The notes beneath the pieces were generated by a model. It worked only from the letters and a program-made list of their open reading frames with translations. It searched no databases and was not told the DNA's origin. Shown here piece by piece: positions 45,218 to 56,169 of a stretch of DNA of 64,000 nucleotides. How positions within the stretch are numbered: the stretch's first letter is position 1; each line of letters opens with the position of its first letter. Source of the stretch: Lineus longissimus (lineage: Eukaryota; Nemertea; Pilidiophora; Heteronemertea; Lineidae); NCBI RefSeq assembly GCF_910592395.1, contig NC_088321.1:10788001-10852000 (forward strand). Reading direction: 5' to 3'. The position numbers and the translations under genes were made by a program.

Positions 45218-46040
45218 TTGGGGACAACGGGTTACAGTGCTGTCTTGAAGGAACTTTTCCAAGGATCTATCTTGGTGTTGGAACGCCAACTACAGGAGTA
45301 TCTGGAGGGGAAATTGTCATCACCAACTGAAGAGATGTTAGCAATGACAAAGTCGTCACCAACTCACAATATTGTGAGTGAATGTGTCCTAGGCATGACC
45401 GACCATCAGTACCACAGGGCACCCAATGCCACCATGGGTTTTATTGATGGAAAAGTAAGATCAGCCAAGAACAAAACCCTGGGGTGGCTAAATTCTAAAA
45501 GTGCTGAGGAACAAGATCATCTCATCTCATTTGCGGTGTCGAGAGCCAGGAAAGTAAGGAAAACAAGAAAAAAAAGAGAAGAGCACATGGACATTGTTTA
45601 TCGCGAAAGGCAAAAACAGAAAATGAAAAAAAAGGATCAGACATTTCGGGGAAAGTTGGAGAAAAAAGTGAAGTTTAGCTATGTCGGATTCCAGTGTAGA
45701 TTTAGGGCAGGGACTCGTTGATCTGTTTGATATTTCTGATACTAAGCTTAGAACTGCCAAGCAGATAATTGAGAATCATGAGACACTTTTAGATGAATGT
45801 ATTGACCATTTCGGGAATGAAGAATGAACTGATGTTCATTACCATGGGAGGATTCTTGAACTAAAAAAGACAAAGAAGAACCAGAGTAAAAAGACAGTGA
45901 GCAAACCAAAACCAGCAACTGTGGTGGTGGCCTATTGGACCAATGATGAACCTGAGGCAGATGCGACAGATTTTAAAATATTGGTTTCCCAGATGGTTAC
46001 AGATTACATCCTTGATGACCTATTTTCTTGGACTAGGTAA
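45218..46040 (+). pseudogene. Fragment of a repeated transposon-like gene (basic coiled-coil exon)
   Basis: An ORF from 45218 reads NIVSECVLGMTDHQYHRAPN, then ATMGFIDGKVRSAKNKTLGW and a long Lys/Arg/Glu coiled coil, a pattern I know from unannotated repeated genes of invertebrates. The frame shifts near 45690 into MSDSSVDLGQGLVDLFDISD, meets a TGA at 45824-45826 and then reads ...VVVAYWTNDEPEADATDFKI to a possible donor near 46034. The order of pieces is consistent, but two lesions make it non-functional. It may belong to the same gene as the exons from 46728. Confidence 0.4.
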
Positions 46041-46727
46041 ATAAGCAATTATCTTTGTGGCTTATTGTAACGGGCATGTCCTGGCGGTCGTTTTGATACC
46101 AAACATGACTTTATTCGGAGAAGAAAAAAAATCTTTAATTTTATTCAAAATGGCCGCAAGTAGGCCCTTCTCATTGGCCACTGATAAAAAAACGAGCATC
46201 CATTGTATTATACCCTGATGTCATCATCATTGGGATTAATTATACAACATAACTGGGATGAATGAGAGTTAAAAGGCACCATGGTTCATGTGGTTTGGTA
46301 TTACATATATCTTGGTGGCCGTTGACGCTTGACCTTTGACCCATATTTTTCAAGGTCAACACGACCTTAACCTCACTGTCCTCAAATCCTGTGGCCAACT
46401 TCATCCTGGACCTATCCTGAAAATTTAAGCAAGATATCTTCATTATTCGTTGAGATATTGTATTTTTAAGAATTGTTTTTGTGCATGTTTTCTCAGGCTC
46501 CATACAGCTATTTCATTTCCAATTTAATTGACAGATTTTGAAAAAAATGTCCAAGTGCCTACATTGTTTACAAAACTCAGCATGTGAAGCCTACCAATGC
46601 ATGTAGGGGCCTGCATGCATGTAGGCCTAGGCCTATCTGAAATGAGTGCCCATGGCTACTAACATTAATGCCAGGTTACAGACTGCTGCCGCAGGCACAC
46701 GTTAAGTAAAGGGCATACCGGTGTCTG
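46041..46727. other. Non-coding, with further AGGTCA-type half-sites
   Basis: No gene. At 46325-46380 there is CTTGACCTTTGACCC (a DR1-like pair read on the other strand) and CAAGGTCAACACGACCTTAA. It probably belongs to an unidentified repeat. Confidence 0.35.
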
Positions 46728-47457
46728 GTGTTGAGATGGCTAAGGAAATGTATTCTTTTGTCCAGCTGCACTTATCAACATGGGCCCGATAACCAGCCGT
46801 GCTACAAACAGTTTGTGCCAGAAGATGTGATTCACCACAGGCTAGTGATGAAGGAGATGACGCCACGTGACCAGATGCTAATCCTTCTGGGGAAGATATC
46901 CTGCAATATCAATGTATCGGAGATGACTGTGGCAAGCAGACGGAGAGAGCAGACAGTTCGAAAACAACAAAGGACGTACTATTGGCTAGAGGCAAAAGCT
47001 ATTTGTCGTGAGACCTTCAAATTTCTGCACAGGTGAGCTGCCATTCTCTTAACTTCAAGAAAGTTTTAATGATGTTGATTTTCAGGAATGGGGAATGACG
47101 TTCATCAAGAATTTTAATTCCATGACACGTTTTACCACTTTTCCCATGATTTATTTCTGTTCTGTTACTTTCAGCATCAGCCAAAATCGCCTTACTCATC
47201 TGATAAAGCACTATAATAAGGAAAATGGTTTGCAGCCTATGGAGAAAAAATCTGGGGGAAGGAAGAGCAACACACGTTCGTTTTGTTTCGAGGATGTTAA
47301 GAGGACAGTGTCCTTCATCACCAACTATGCTGATGAGAATGCTCTTGTGCTGCCAGGTCGGTGCCAGGCTTTAAGCGGGATGACATCAAGCTTATTCCGT
47401 CATCACACACTGAGACATCCGTGTACGATTGCTACAAAGAGGCTTTGGATGGGACAG
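46728..47457 (+). pseudogene. Transposon-like gene of the D-C-x-GQNKN family, 5' exons
   Basis: Exons 46728-47032 (donor GTGAGC) and 47175-47457 (donor GTGATA) join in phase. Motifs are CYKQFVPEDVIHHRLVMKEM in the first and RLTHLIKHYNKENGL, FITNYADENALVLPGR in the second. Around 47365 a missing base shifts the frame; the family pattern continues as VPGFKRDDIKLIPSSHTETS. The family is widespread in animals in unannotated repeated genes. The next family exon lies at 52634, beyond the inserted LINE. Confidence 0.6.
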
Positions 47458-47484
47458 GTGATAAACCTTTTTTACTTCAGCTTT

Positions 47485-47488
<4 letters not shown>

Positions 47489-47517
<29 letters not shown>
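47489..47517. repeat. 29-base T tract
   Basis: An uninterrupted T run followed by GATTTTTTTTATT, 31 bp after the exon end at 47457 and upstream of the LINE. It could be a decayed retroposition tail in reverse orientation or simple sequence. Confidence 0.9.
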
Positions 47518-47812
47518 GATTTTTTTTATTAAGATGGCTGCCAAATGGCGGTAGTATTTGATTTGTTCTCTGACGAAATCGGAATTTATCGCAGTAATCA
47601 AGAAGTCCTATCGTGATCGTAGGGACTGATATAAGCGTGTAGGTGAGACTGACTGATATCTGATAGACTTTTGCCAGGTTTCATTCCTGGATTGTGAGTT
47701 TTTGGAGCTGTAAATGTCCCAAGTCGTTCTAAAAATTCCATAGTGCATTACAGTGCACATACATGAACATACATACGTTTAAGGACAATCCGTATGTGTT
47801 CATTCGTCACGC

Positions 47813-49345
47813 ATGGCTGCGTCATCGACTCAAAAGACTTTAGAGGATTGCGATTCGGTCTGGTCGTTGTCTGGGACGCCGACCAACAAGCGGTCGTTCA
47901 ATAAGTTGACACCAGATGGCAAGAAAGTGAGTCCCGAGCACAAAATGTCAAAGGTTGGTGACGGCAGCAATGAGGGCGATGCTGATGATGAGCGCGAGAA
48001 GGATGATGTGACAGATGTGAATACTAGTAAACAAGATGACGGTCATACTGGGGATTGTCAGACTCCAGTGACCATATGTGACCCGGTTCTGGCATATATC
48101 GTATATGGTGTCCACTCGGGGCCATTTGATGCCATTAAAAAGGCTGTGGTTGGTTTCTTCTCGCCGAATGACATTCTTAGTGCGAAAAACCTGTTATGGG
48201 AGAAAGGTGACAACAGTGTATTGGGTAAGAAAGAGACGAGAAAGACCTCTGTAAATCGGTCAGAGGAGGCAGCAAACGCAGTAGACATTATTCAGGCTAT
48301 TAAAAAGCTAGATTCTGCAGATATGTTGCCGAAGTTTGTGATTGACGCAGAGGATCTTGGGAAGATTCCACGTGCTCATCCCGAAGAGTTAAATAACATT
48401 TCATTAGTTGATCGCCTGTCGAAACTAGAATGCAGGCTCGCGGAGGTGCAGAAAGTCGCTACCAAAAACTCTATTGAAATCTTTGATATCACAGCGAGAG
48501 AACAGAAACGGGAAGCAAACTTCGATAGGGAGGCAGTGTGTGTCGAAAGTGAAATACAATCGAGCGAGACGGAGACGTGTACTGAGAATCCCAAAGCAAA
48601 TGGCGCATACAGTTCTTATATGCCACCGCAGTGCAGTATGTCATTGGTTAATGCGCGAGCTAGTATCGGTAGCAGGGGTCACCGTGGTCGTCGGGGAGGC
48701 AGTCGTGGCTGGCCTCACATCATGTATCCGTCCGGAACGAGGATGGAGACAAAAGAGCTGCCTGTAGGAAAGTCGTACGCCAAGGCCGCATCAACCTTGC
48801 CGTCCGAGTCTTTCCGTGGGAAAGACGACAATCAAGGTCTATCGCAGGACTCCCGGTCCGGCGGCGTATCCGCACCTATTCACAAAAATGTGCTGCGTCT
48901 TAGGGGATGCAGTAAATCAGAAAATCAGTACAGGAGCTCTGACGGTGACAGTGATGTCTTCGAAAAGGGCAGATATGAAGTGCAGCGAGAAAAGAAACGT
49001 GAAATGAATAGGCGTCGCGCAATCGTTGGGAAAGCTAAGTGCAGTGATAAACTTATAGCAGGTCCGGAGCCTGCCAGGGATGTGTTTGTGTACCGATTGA
49101 GAAAAGGCACAGTTGAGTCTGATCTCGAGGAATATGTCAAAGAACAGGACATAAATGTGCGTGCTGTTAAACGTTTATCACACCCAGATTCAGCATACTG
49201 TTCATTTAGGATAACTGTCGGGAAAACAGACTACCCGAAACTCATGAGTGAGGACATGTGGCCGGAGGGCGTCACGGTCCGCAAGTATGTCGTTCCGTCT
49301 AAAAGTCGCGAACAAAACAGACAGCAAGGTGTTGATGATAAGTAG
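47813..49345 (+). CDS. LINE ORF1 (RNA-binding protein with RRM-like C-terminus)
   Basis: 510 codons. The N-terminal third is acidic and polar, the middle has an EELNNISLVDRLSKLECRLA coiled coil and an RG-rich stretch (GSRGHRGRRGGSRG), and the C-terminal 75 residues (DVFVYRLRKGTVESDLEEYV...YCSFRITVGK...MWPEGVTVRKYV) have the beta-alpha-beta pattern of the RRM-like domain at the end of many CR1-type ORF1 proteins. It would bind LINE RNA and package it with ORF2. The stop overlaps the ORF2 start in ATGATAAGTAG (49335-49345). Confidence 0.8.
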   Translation: MAASSTQKTLEDCDSVWSLSGTPTNKRSFNKLTPDGKKVSPEHKMSKVGDGSNEGDADDEREKDDVTDVNTSKQDDGHTGDCQTPVTICDPVLAYIVYGVHSGPFDAIKKAVVGFFSPNDILSAKNLLWEKGDNSVLGKKETRKTSVNRSEEAANAVDIIQAIKKLDSADMLPKFVIDAEDLGKIPRAHPEELNNISLVDRLSKLECRLAEVQKVATKNSIEIFDITAREQKREANFDREAVCVESEIQSSETETCTENPKANGAYSSYMPPQCSMSLVNARASIGSRGHRGRRGGSRGWPHIMYPSGTRMETKELPVGKSYAKAASTLPSESFRGKDDNQGLSQDSRSGGVSAPIHKNVLRLRGCSKSENQYRSSDGDSDVFEKGRYEVQREKKREMNRRRAIVGKAKCSDKLIAGPEPARDVFVYRLRKGTVESDLEEYVKEQDINVRAVKRLSHPDSAYCSFRITVGKTDYPKLMSEDMWPEGVTVRKYVVPSKSREQNRQQGVDDK

Positions 49346-52300
49346 GTCCCTAATTCTTTTACTGACAATAACTCTGGCTACACTTGTGAACACTTTGAAA
49401 TGCACTACTTACAACAGTAATGGTACTGGGCCTGGTAGACATGAATATTTAAGAGACCTTAGTAAGGATGCGGATTTCCTCTTCATACAGGAACATTGGT
49501 TGTATAATGAGCAACTTAAGAAACTTGGTAGTGAAATTGGGAGTACCATTAATATTCATGGTGTCACTGGTATGGCAAGTGAATCTTTGTTGGTTGGCAG
49601 GCCTCACGGTGGCGCTGCAATCGCGTGGAACGCTCATAGTGATGCATGTGTTAAACCAATTCAATGGGAATCAAAGAGGGTATGCGCTGTGCAGGTTGAT
49701 AGCCCTGGTTTACAAAATGAAATGTTGTTGATAAATGTGTACATGCCTACTGATGGGCAAGATATTGAAATTTTTAATGGTGTCCTGCAAGAGATCTCTG
49801 CAATTATAGAAATGTCAAATGTTAATGATGTTATTATTGGAGGGGATTGGAATACCGACTTCAGCAGGGCCGGGTCAGATAATACTAGGGCGTTGTTGAA
49901 CTTTTTGGAGAGGGAGAGTCTGTTCTGTGGAAGAACGCATGCCGTATGTAATGTAGAATATACATTTGAGAGTAAGATCACAGGCGCAAGATCCCTTTTG
50001 GATCATTTTATAATCTCAGAAAATGTTTTTAATAGGATCGAGCAGTACACTGCTCTGCATAGGGCTGACAACCCCTCAGATAACTCCAGCCTTTCTATGA
50101 TATTGAGTACTGATGTTCAGGTCTTTGGATATGAAAATAAGGACGTAAGAAATGAGTCTAGGCAAATACTAGACTGGGATAAAGCAGGACCTGAGGACAT
50201 TATGAGATACAAAGAGGCTTTAGATGAAAACCTGAGAGTTATTGCTATCCCGGATGACCTGACACGCTGCGGCGATCCATTCTGTGTCATGCACAATGAG
50301 GTAATTGATCGGCTTCATGAGGAGATCATTGCGGCGTGCATTTCGGCTGGGGAGGAATCTATACCTCTAAAACATGTGAAAAGTGGGGTACGTGAGGACC
50401 AGGGCAGAGCCGGGTGGACCGATGAGGTGAAAGAGTATAGGCAACGAGCTATGTTCTGGCATAATCTCTGGAAGGAGAATGGTAGGCCGCGGCTGGGGGT
50501 GATCGCTGACATAAGGCGCCATACAAGGGCCTTGTATCATCTATCAGTTAAACGAAACAAGACAAATCATGATAGGGTTGCAGCTAATAAGTTAGCCGAG
50601 TCACTCGGAAATAATGATAAAAATGAGTTTTGGAAGAATGTGAAGAAGGTTAAGGGAACAAGAGCTATGCAACCAAATAGCATGGACGGAGTTAGTGGCA
50701 TGGACGCTACATGTAATCTCTTTGGCGAAAAATTCAAAAGTTTGTATAACTCGGTGTCGTACAATGTAAATGAGATGAATGACTTGAAGAGGGATCTGGA
50801 TTTAGGAATCGCCAGTGGTTGTCGGGATGGTAATTGTGATGCCAGTCATGGTATTTCATTCCAAGAGGTAGTTGGTGGGATCAGGCGATTAAAGCGCGGA
50901 AAGACGGATAGTAATCCTAAAATAATGTCAGATCTTTTTATCAATGGGAGTCAAAGGTTGAATGTGTATTTGTCACTTTTATTGAGTTCCATGATGAGTC
51001 ATGGTTATTGTCCCCGTGGTTTCGTTCAAACCAGAGTTATTCCAATTCCGAAGAACAGCAGAAAGTCTTTAAATGTCTCAGATAATTATCGTGGTATCTC
51101 TTTAAGTAGCATCATCGGAAAAATTATGGACAACATTTTCTTAAAAAAGTATGAGAAGGTTTTACAGACCTCCGATGCTCAATTTGGTTTTAAGACTGGT
51201 GTTTCTACGGCGGCGTGCAGTTCAATTGTAAATGAGGTCATTAATTATTATAAAAGCTGTAACACAGCAGTATATTGTGTCATGCTGGACGCTAGCCGGG
51301 CTTTTGATTGCGTGCATTTTGTAAAGTTATTCTGTCTTTTGACTAAAAAAGGGTTGTGCCCGTTTGCGGCAAGGTTTCTGGCATCTTTATACACCCAACA
51401 ACGGGTGAGAGTTCAATGGGGGGAATGTGTCTCAGCAGAATTTGCTGTCTCTAATGGTGTGAAACAAGGTGGTGTATTGTCTCCTGTACTCTTTGGTATT
51501 TACATAGATGAGCTAGTGGCGAATTTAAAGAAGGCTGGTTTTGGGTGCCATGTTGGTAACCTCTTTTGTGGCGTCTTTGCCTTCGCAGACGACCTAATCA
51601 TGCTTGCACCCTCATTACGTGGGTTGAAGAAAATGTTGAGTACAGCAAGTTGTTTTTCAATTGACTTTAATATTTCGTTCAATGCATCAAAAAGTAGATT
51701 TTTAGTTTTTGGGTTAGATGATCCACCAAGGGCATTGTTTTTTGAGGGCACACAGATACTCATATCTATGGAGGAAGAACACCTCGGTATTATTTTGGGT
51801 CCTCGTGTTGATCGGAGAAGAGTAGAGCTTTTAATAAATGACTTGTACAAAAGAACTAACATGTTAATGGCACAGTTCAGATTTGCCCATGCGCATGTAA
51901 GGTACGCACTTTTCAAAAGTTTTTGTATGTCTTTATATGGTTCCCAGCTTCTGGACTTGTCTAAGCCTTATATGGAGGAATTGTTTGTTGCGTGGCGGAA
52001 GTGTCTGCGACGGGTTTTAAATCTACCATACAGGACTCACAATGATTTACTGCCGTGCATTGTTCACGACTTTTGTATTGAAATTGAACTAGAAAAACGG
52101 TTAATGAATTTTATGGGTGGTATGTCTTCATCCAAGAATGTATTTGTCAGCTTGTGTTTTAAACTTGTGTGTCAGGGGAGTGAATCTTCACTGGGGAGAA
52201 GTGTCAACATGTTGTATGCAAAATATGGGTTAGATAGGAACAATGTGGACAGCTGGGGAGATATGTTGAGGGTTTTTTATATAGTGAATGATAAGAACGG

Positions 52301-52415
52301 GCAAAATAGGTTAGCGGAACAGATTAGCGAATTGATGGTCATGCGAGACGTAGGGGATGCGGCGTTTAATCATAGGGAATTAACAGAAATGATTTATTTT
52401 CTGTGCACTAGTTAA
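49335..52415 (+). CDS. LINE ORF2: EEP endonuclease and reverse transcriptase
   Basis: The frame is open from 49248, but I choose the ATG at 49335, which overlaps the ORF1 stop and suggests termination-reinitiation. Numbered from 49248, the endonuclease has YNSNG, QEHW (about 80), GGDWNTD (about 198) and LLDHFII (about 250). RT motifs are NYRGISLSS, MLDASRAFDCV, NGVKQGGVLSPVLFGIYIDE and the catalytic FADDL (about 778). There is no RNase H domain; the protein ends EMIYFLCTS. It nicks target DNA and primes reverse transcription there. No stops or frameshifts are present, so the copy could be young and active. Confidence 0.93.
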   Translation: MISRSLILLLTITLATLVNTLKCTTYNSNGTGPGRHEYLRDLSKDADFLFIQEHWLYNEQLKKLGSEIGSTINIHGVTGMASESLLVGRPHGGAAIAWNAHSDACVKPIQWESKRVCAVQVDSPGLQNEMLLINVYMPTDGQDIEIFNGVLQEISAIIEMSNVNDVIIGGDWNTDFSRAGSDNTRALLNFLERESLFCGRTHAVCNVEYTFESKITGARSLLDHFIISENVFNRIEQYTALHRADNPSDNSSLSMILSTDVQVFGYENKDVRNESRQILDWDKAGPEDIMRYKEALDENLRVIAIPDDLTRCGDPFCVMHNEVIDRLHEEIIAACISAGEESIPLKHVKSGVREDQGRAGWTDEVKEYRQRAMFWHNLWKENGRPRLGVIADIRRHTRALYHLSVKRNKTNHDRVAANKLAESLGNNDKNEFWKNVKKVKGTRAMQPNSMDGVSGMDATCNLFGEKFKSLYNSVSYNVNEMNDLKRDLDLGIASGCRDGNCDASHGISFQEVVGGIRRLKRGKTDSNPKIMSDLFINGSQRLNVYLSLLLSSMMSHGYCPRGFVQTRVIPIPKNSRKSLNVSDNYRGISLSSIIGKIMDNIFLKKYEKVLQTSDAQFGFKTGVSTAACSSIVNEVINYYKSCNTAVYCVMLDASRAFDCVHFVKLFCLLTKKGLCPFAARFLASLYTQQRVRVQWGECVSAEFAVSNGVKQGGVLSPVLFGIYIDELVANLKKAGFGCHVGNLFCGVFAFADDLIMLAPSLRGLKKMLSTASCFSIDFNISFNASKSRFLVFGLDDPPRALFFEGTQILISMEEEHLGIILGPRVDRRRVELLINDLYKRTNMLMAQFRFAHAHVRYALFKSFCMSLYGSQLLDLSKPYMEELFVAWRKCLRRVLNLPYRTHNDLLPCIVHDFCIEIELEKRLMNFMGGMSSSKNVFVSLCFKLVCQGSESSLGRSVNMLYAKYGLDRNNVDSWGDMLRVFYIVNDKNGQNRLAEQISELMVMRDVGDAAFNHRELTEMIYFLCTS

Positions 52416-52633
52416 ATTCTTTGAACCTTGATTTTTCACGGATATGTAAATAGATCGTTGTAAACAAGCACCTAGCACCCAGCACAAATCTGTAAATGCA
52501 CCACATGTGTCAGAACTATTTCTCGACGAATAAACACACATATATATTGTAACCTCTAGAAGAAGAAAAAGAACAAGCTGTAGCTTTCTGATTATGTTAC
52601 TGTATTCTTAACAATATTCTTCATCCTTTTCAG

Positions 52634-53502
52634 ATCACAGGATAATGGGGAGCAGCAGCTCTTTTGAATTTTGGAGAAAGCTCTGCCCTTTCATTGTTGT
52701 TGCAAGACCCATGACTGACCTATGCTGGACTTGTCAGCGTAATAACCAGCTGATCTTCAGGAGTGCCAATCTGCCAGATGCCAACAAGAGTGAGCGAGTA
52801 AAGCAGCAGGAGGAACACTTGTACATAGTGCACCGTGAACGTTCTCTGTTCAAGAATATGATTCAGCTAGCAAAGGAGGCTTGTTCAAAAAACAATGTGA
52901 CTGATTTGTCTGTGAATGCTCCCTGCAGTAGAGACATTACTATGCATTATAGCTTTGACTACGCTCAGCAAGTTCACTTACCGAGTAACCCCCTACAGCC
53001 TGGCCCAATTTATTTCCTTGTTTCCAGGAAAATTGGTCTCTTTGGGGTTTGCTGTGAGGGATTTCCGCGACAAGTAAACTCTCTTATAGATGAGGGCAAC
53101 CTAGTGAGCAAGGGCTCAAATGCGGTGATCTCATACTTGGACTATTTCTTCTCAAACTATGGACTGTTCCGGCCAAAACAAGAATCGATACGTCATTTGG
53201 TACTTTGCCTGGAGAGTTGCAAGGGGACTGCACAGAACAGTGACTCTGAACTTTTTGATTGCGGGCCATACCAAATTTGCACCTGATTGGTGTTTTGGTT
53301 TGCTAAAAAAAGCATTTCGCCGTACTGAGGTCCCTGCATTAAGTGTACTGGAGGATGTGGTGAACAAGAGTGCTTCCGTCAATGTTGCACAGGTCACCGG
53401 GAGACAGGATGGATCCGTGGATGTTCCGGTATACAACTGGCATGAGTTCTTCAGCCCACCATGCAAACCACTACCTGGAGTGAAGAAATTACAACATTTC
53501 AC
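52634..53502 (+). pseudogene. Transposon-like gene, central exon with RNase-H-like core (deleted)
   Basis: It follows an acceptor TCCTTTTCAG and continues the gene begun at 46728. Family motifs in order are FIVVARPMTDLCWTCQRNNQ, ERSLFKNM, TMHYSFDYAQQVHLPSNPLQ, then PGPIYFLVSRKIGLFGVCCE and QVNSLIDEG. At about 53160 the expected segment before CSGQNKN is missing roughly nine residues and the frame shifts; the other frame then reads FLIAGHTKFAPDWCFGLLKK. The lost piece contains a conserved acidic residue of this family, so the copy is inactive. Donor GTAAAT at 53503. Confidence 0.65.
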
Positions 53503-53857
53503 GTAAATAATTTCAATACTCATTCAGGAATGTGATAATTAAAACAAGCAATTTTCAACTGTTATAATCACTTATCATGAATTTTGTGTCCTGTAAAGAT
53601 GAAACAGATAGGAAACTGTTCATTTCTGCTACATGCAAGTCATGATAATAATAGTGGCTGATGATAAGTTTCCTCCATGACTTTAAATTCTTAAGTCTGA
53701 AGCAATAGACGTGTTCAAGACTGTGTGTGTAGTGCTGTTAGATTATAGATAGTGTCATAGCTTGCTCAGACTTACCCCTTGCAGATTGCCTCCAAAAAAG
53801 AATTACCAGAATTAATAATGTTCTAAAGTTTTTAATGATTTCCACTTTTGTTTTCAG

Positions 53858-54269
53858 GTTTGATGCTGAATTCCCAGGCACAGTCTTTGCCAAGTCCAGT
53901 TCAGAGGGTGAGGAAACTGCCTTTAATGTCATGTTGCCTGATGCCACCTTTCCAGATGGACGACCATTAGCCATTCAACCCCTAGGACTTCCCTTGGCGA
54001 GACAGCAATACCTCTTCAAGCAGATTCGTGATTTTGTAGCAGATCCCTACAAGGATGTTATGTGTCCAAGGCCTGCTAACATGCCCGTAGATGATTCGGA
54101 TGATGAAGGAATGCTGAACCGGATGGACGAACCTGCTGATGCGACTCAGAATGGAGTGGTGACGATCAATGGACGTGGACGCGGATGGGGGCATGGTCGT
54201 GATGATGGACGTGGCCGGGGGCGTGGCTGGAGGCGTGGCCGTGGGCGGGGTCAAGGAAAGGTGAACTGA
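53858..54269 (+). CDS. Last exon of the same transposon-like gene (RG-rich tail)
   Basis: The acceptor TTGTTTTCAG joins the previous exon in phase. It encodes FDAEFPGTVFAKSSSEGEET, then PLARQQYLFKQIRDFVADPY, both family motifs, and ends in a Gly-Arg repeat (GRGRGWGHGRDDGRGRGRGW). The RG tail suggests nucleic-acid binding. Stop at 54267-54269. Confidence 0.6.
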
Positions 54270-54888
54270 AAATGACATTCTGTTGGACTCTTGGACTGTG
54301 TGTTTGAAGTTCCAGATGTGCATAGACAGACATTTATACATGTTGTAGTTGAGTTGAAATTTCTCATCCTTGCTTAAAAAAAGTGTGTTGTTTACATGTG
54401 AAATCCAAACCTGTTTCTGAATACCAAACATCACCAAATTTTGTATACAATATTCTTGATATCTCATAAACATATGCTGAAAATTTCGCTTTAATTGGTT
54501 ATTTAAAAGTATATGTTGCTAAGGAGTTTATTCTCATAACTTTAGAAGGAAAATACTCAATTTTCAAATTTTTTGGAACCCGCAAGTTTTCAAACTTCTA
54601 ACGGCCATAACTTTCTCAAATATTGTCCGATTTACTTCACCTAGGTATCACTGGAAAGCTTAATCACTGGAAAACATAACAACTCAATTCCTTTAAATTG
54701 TCCCCAAGTGACTGGTTTTGTGATGGAGGGTCACATATGATCAACAGCTAATGTCATCCGTAATAGGCCTAGAATGTGACGCTGCTTTGCAATCTCCCAG
54801 AAGTTTTTGGGATATACTGGGGCTGTAAACTAATTGAGATGATGGAGATATGTAACCCAAATTTTAAGACTCATCTGCATTTTTCAGG
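54270..54888. other. Non-coding, nothing recognised
   Basis: AT-rich sequence without ORF or clear repeat; probably 3' flank of the preceding gene. Confidence 0.4.
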
Positions 54889-55746
54889 ATGGAGTTTTCG
54901 CATGACTGTACTATTTGCAGAAGAAGATGTCGGACGATAGAGGAGTTGAGTTGGCATTTGCGGCGGGACCATCCACTGCCTAGGAATAGTATCCCATGGA
55001 CAAACAATCGTCATCAGGATCATCATCGGGAGAGGTCACGTTCTCCATACAGGCGAAGGCAAGACAGCAGTCATCGTAGGCCGTCACGAGATTTGAACCG
55101 TCGCTGGCCACAGGCCCGGACGCATCATCAATCACGTCAATTGGATCGGGCGCACGTCGTTAATTCGGAAGTAGTCCGTGTTGTACTCGCAGACAAGGAC
55201 AGTCGTATAGTTGTACCCGCTGAGAGGCAGCCCCAAAAGCCTGGAGTAGAGAGACCTAAGTCACCTGGAGAGCATCGATGCCCAGATTGCGAGACTGTGA
55301 CAACCAGGCACACAACATTACGTCGTCATTACCAGAGACGGCATGCAGCTGTTTTTAAGGAACACGGATTCCCCACAGCTATGGGACAAGACAGATCAAA
55401 GTCAGTAATGTCAGCCGCCCAGCCTGAAGAGGTGCCTAGAAAGTCTCCGACGTTGAGTAAACCGAGGAGTAGACCCAACAGTAGCAGAAGTAGCCACAGT
55501 AGTAGCATAGCAGTAGATCTAGTAGTAGTAGTAGTAGTAGCAGGAGCGACGGGGAGACAGCGATCGGCACTACAGTTGCAGAGTGAGAAAGAAAACGTTT
55601 CGCCTCATGGATCGCCTCGCATTTCACCAGCTAGAGAGACAAGCAACGTTACGGAGAATACCGACGAACCCGTCCATGTGATTAGACCTGATGTGCCTCT
55701 GCGACCCATGCGACCAGAAGGTGTTGTAAAGTCGACGAGAGTTTGA
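54889..55746 (+). CDS. Two-finger C2H2 protein, Arg/Ser-rich, probably frameshifted in a serine run
   Basis: 285 codons. Finger 1 is CTICRRRCRTIEELSWHLRR (residues 7-29, C-x2-C, H-x4-H); finger 2 is CPDCETVTTRHTTLRRHYQR near 130. Between them is an RS-rich segment (RERSRSPYRRRQD). From about residue 207, AGTAGT repeats are read as VDLVVVVVV, whereas the neighbouring frame gives poly-Ser, so a frameshift is likely. An exon-like acceptor TTTTTCAG precedes the ATG. It could be a host zinc-finger gene or the DNA/RNA-binding ORF of the retroelement whose LTR-like segment follows. Confidence 0.5.
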   Translation: MEFSHDCTICRRRCRTIEELSWHLRRDHPLPRNSIPWTNNRHQDHHRERSRSPYRRRQDSSHRRPSRDLNRRWPQARTHHQSRQLDRAHVVNSEVVRVVLADKDSRIVVPAERQPQKPGVERPKSPGEHRCPDCETVTTRHTTLRRHYQRRHAAVFKEHGFPTAMGQDRSKSVMSAAQPEEVPRKSPTLSKPRSRPNSSRSSHSSSIAVDLVVVVVVAGATGRQRSALQLQSEKENVSPHGSPRISPARETSNVTENTDEPVHVIRPDVPLRPMRPEGVVKSTRV

Positions 55747-56169
55747 GGTGTGTCCTGATTGGTTGAGGATGGAGGAGACTGTAACATATCCCGGTGCAGT
55801 GTGAGCCAAGGACGCTCTGTGACATTTCATTTAAGCTACATGTACATCTTGGGACTCTCTTCTAGTTTGATATGGTTACGATTGTTATGAGTATTTTATA
55901 TGGACTTGAGAGGACAAGTCAGTTCGCGTTAGTTTAAAGTTGAACTCTTAAAGGAGACTAGTCACGTGTTTGTAGATTGTTGTTATCAGCAGCAATGGGC
56001 TGATTTAGTTCTTTAAAGTTGGACTCTTAAAGGGTACTAGTCACGTTTTTTTTGGTAATTTTTGGACTCTTAAAGGGCACTGGTGACATTTTTGTAAATT
56101 GTGGTAAATATTGTTATAGATGTTTTATTCGTGCGATGGTATGCACTAGTTTTTAAGTGGGGGGGGGGC

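Larger units (their letters stand above)
47640..52570 (+). mobile_element. Apparently full-length LINE (Jockey/CR1-like group)
   Basis: The element has both ORFs intact, with a 3' UTR of about 155 bp containing AATAAA (52530) and a GAAGAAGAAAAAGAA tail ending near 52575. The 5' end is uncertain, placed between the T tract and ORF1. It lies in an intron of a transposon-like gene, in the same orientation. The EN plus RT layout without RNase H, and the ORF1 type, fit the CR1/L2/Jockey assemblage; the exact clade needs a tree. Confidence 0.8.
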
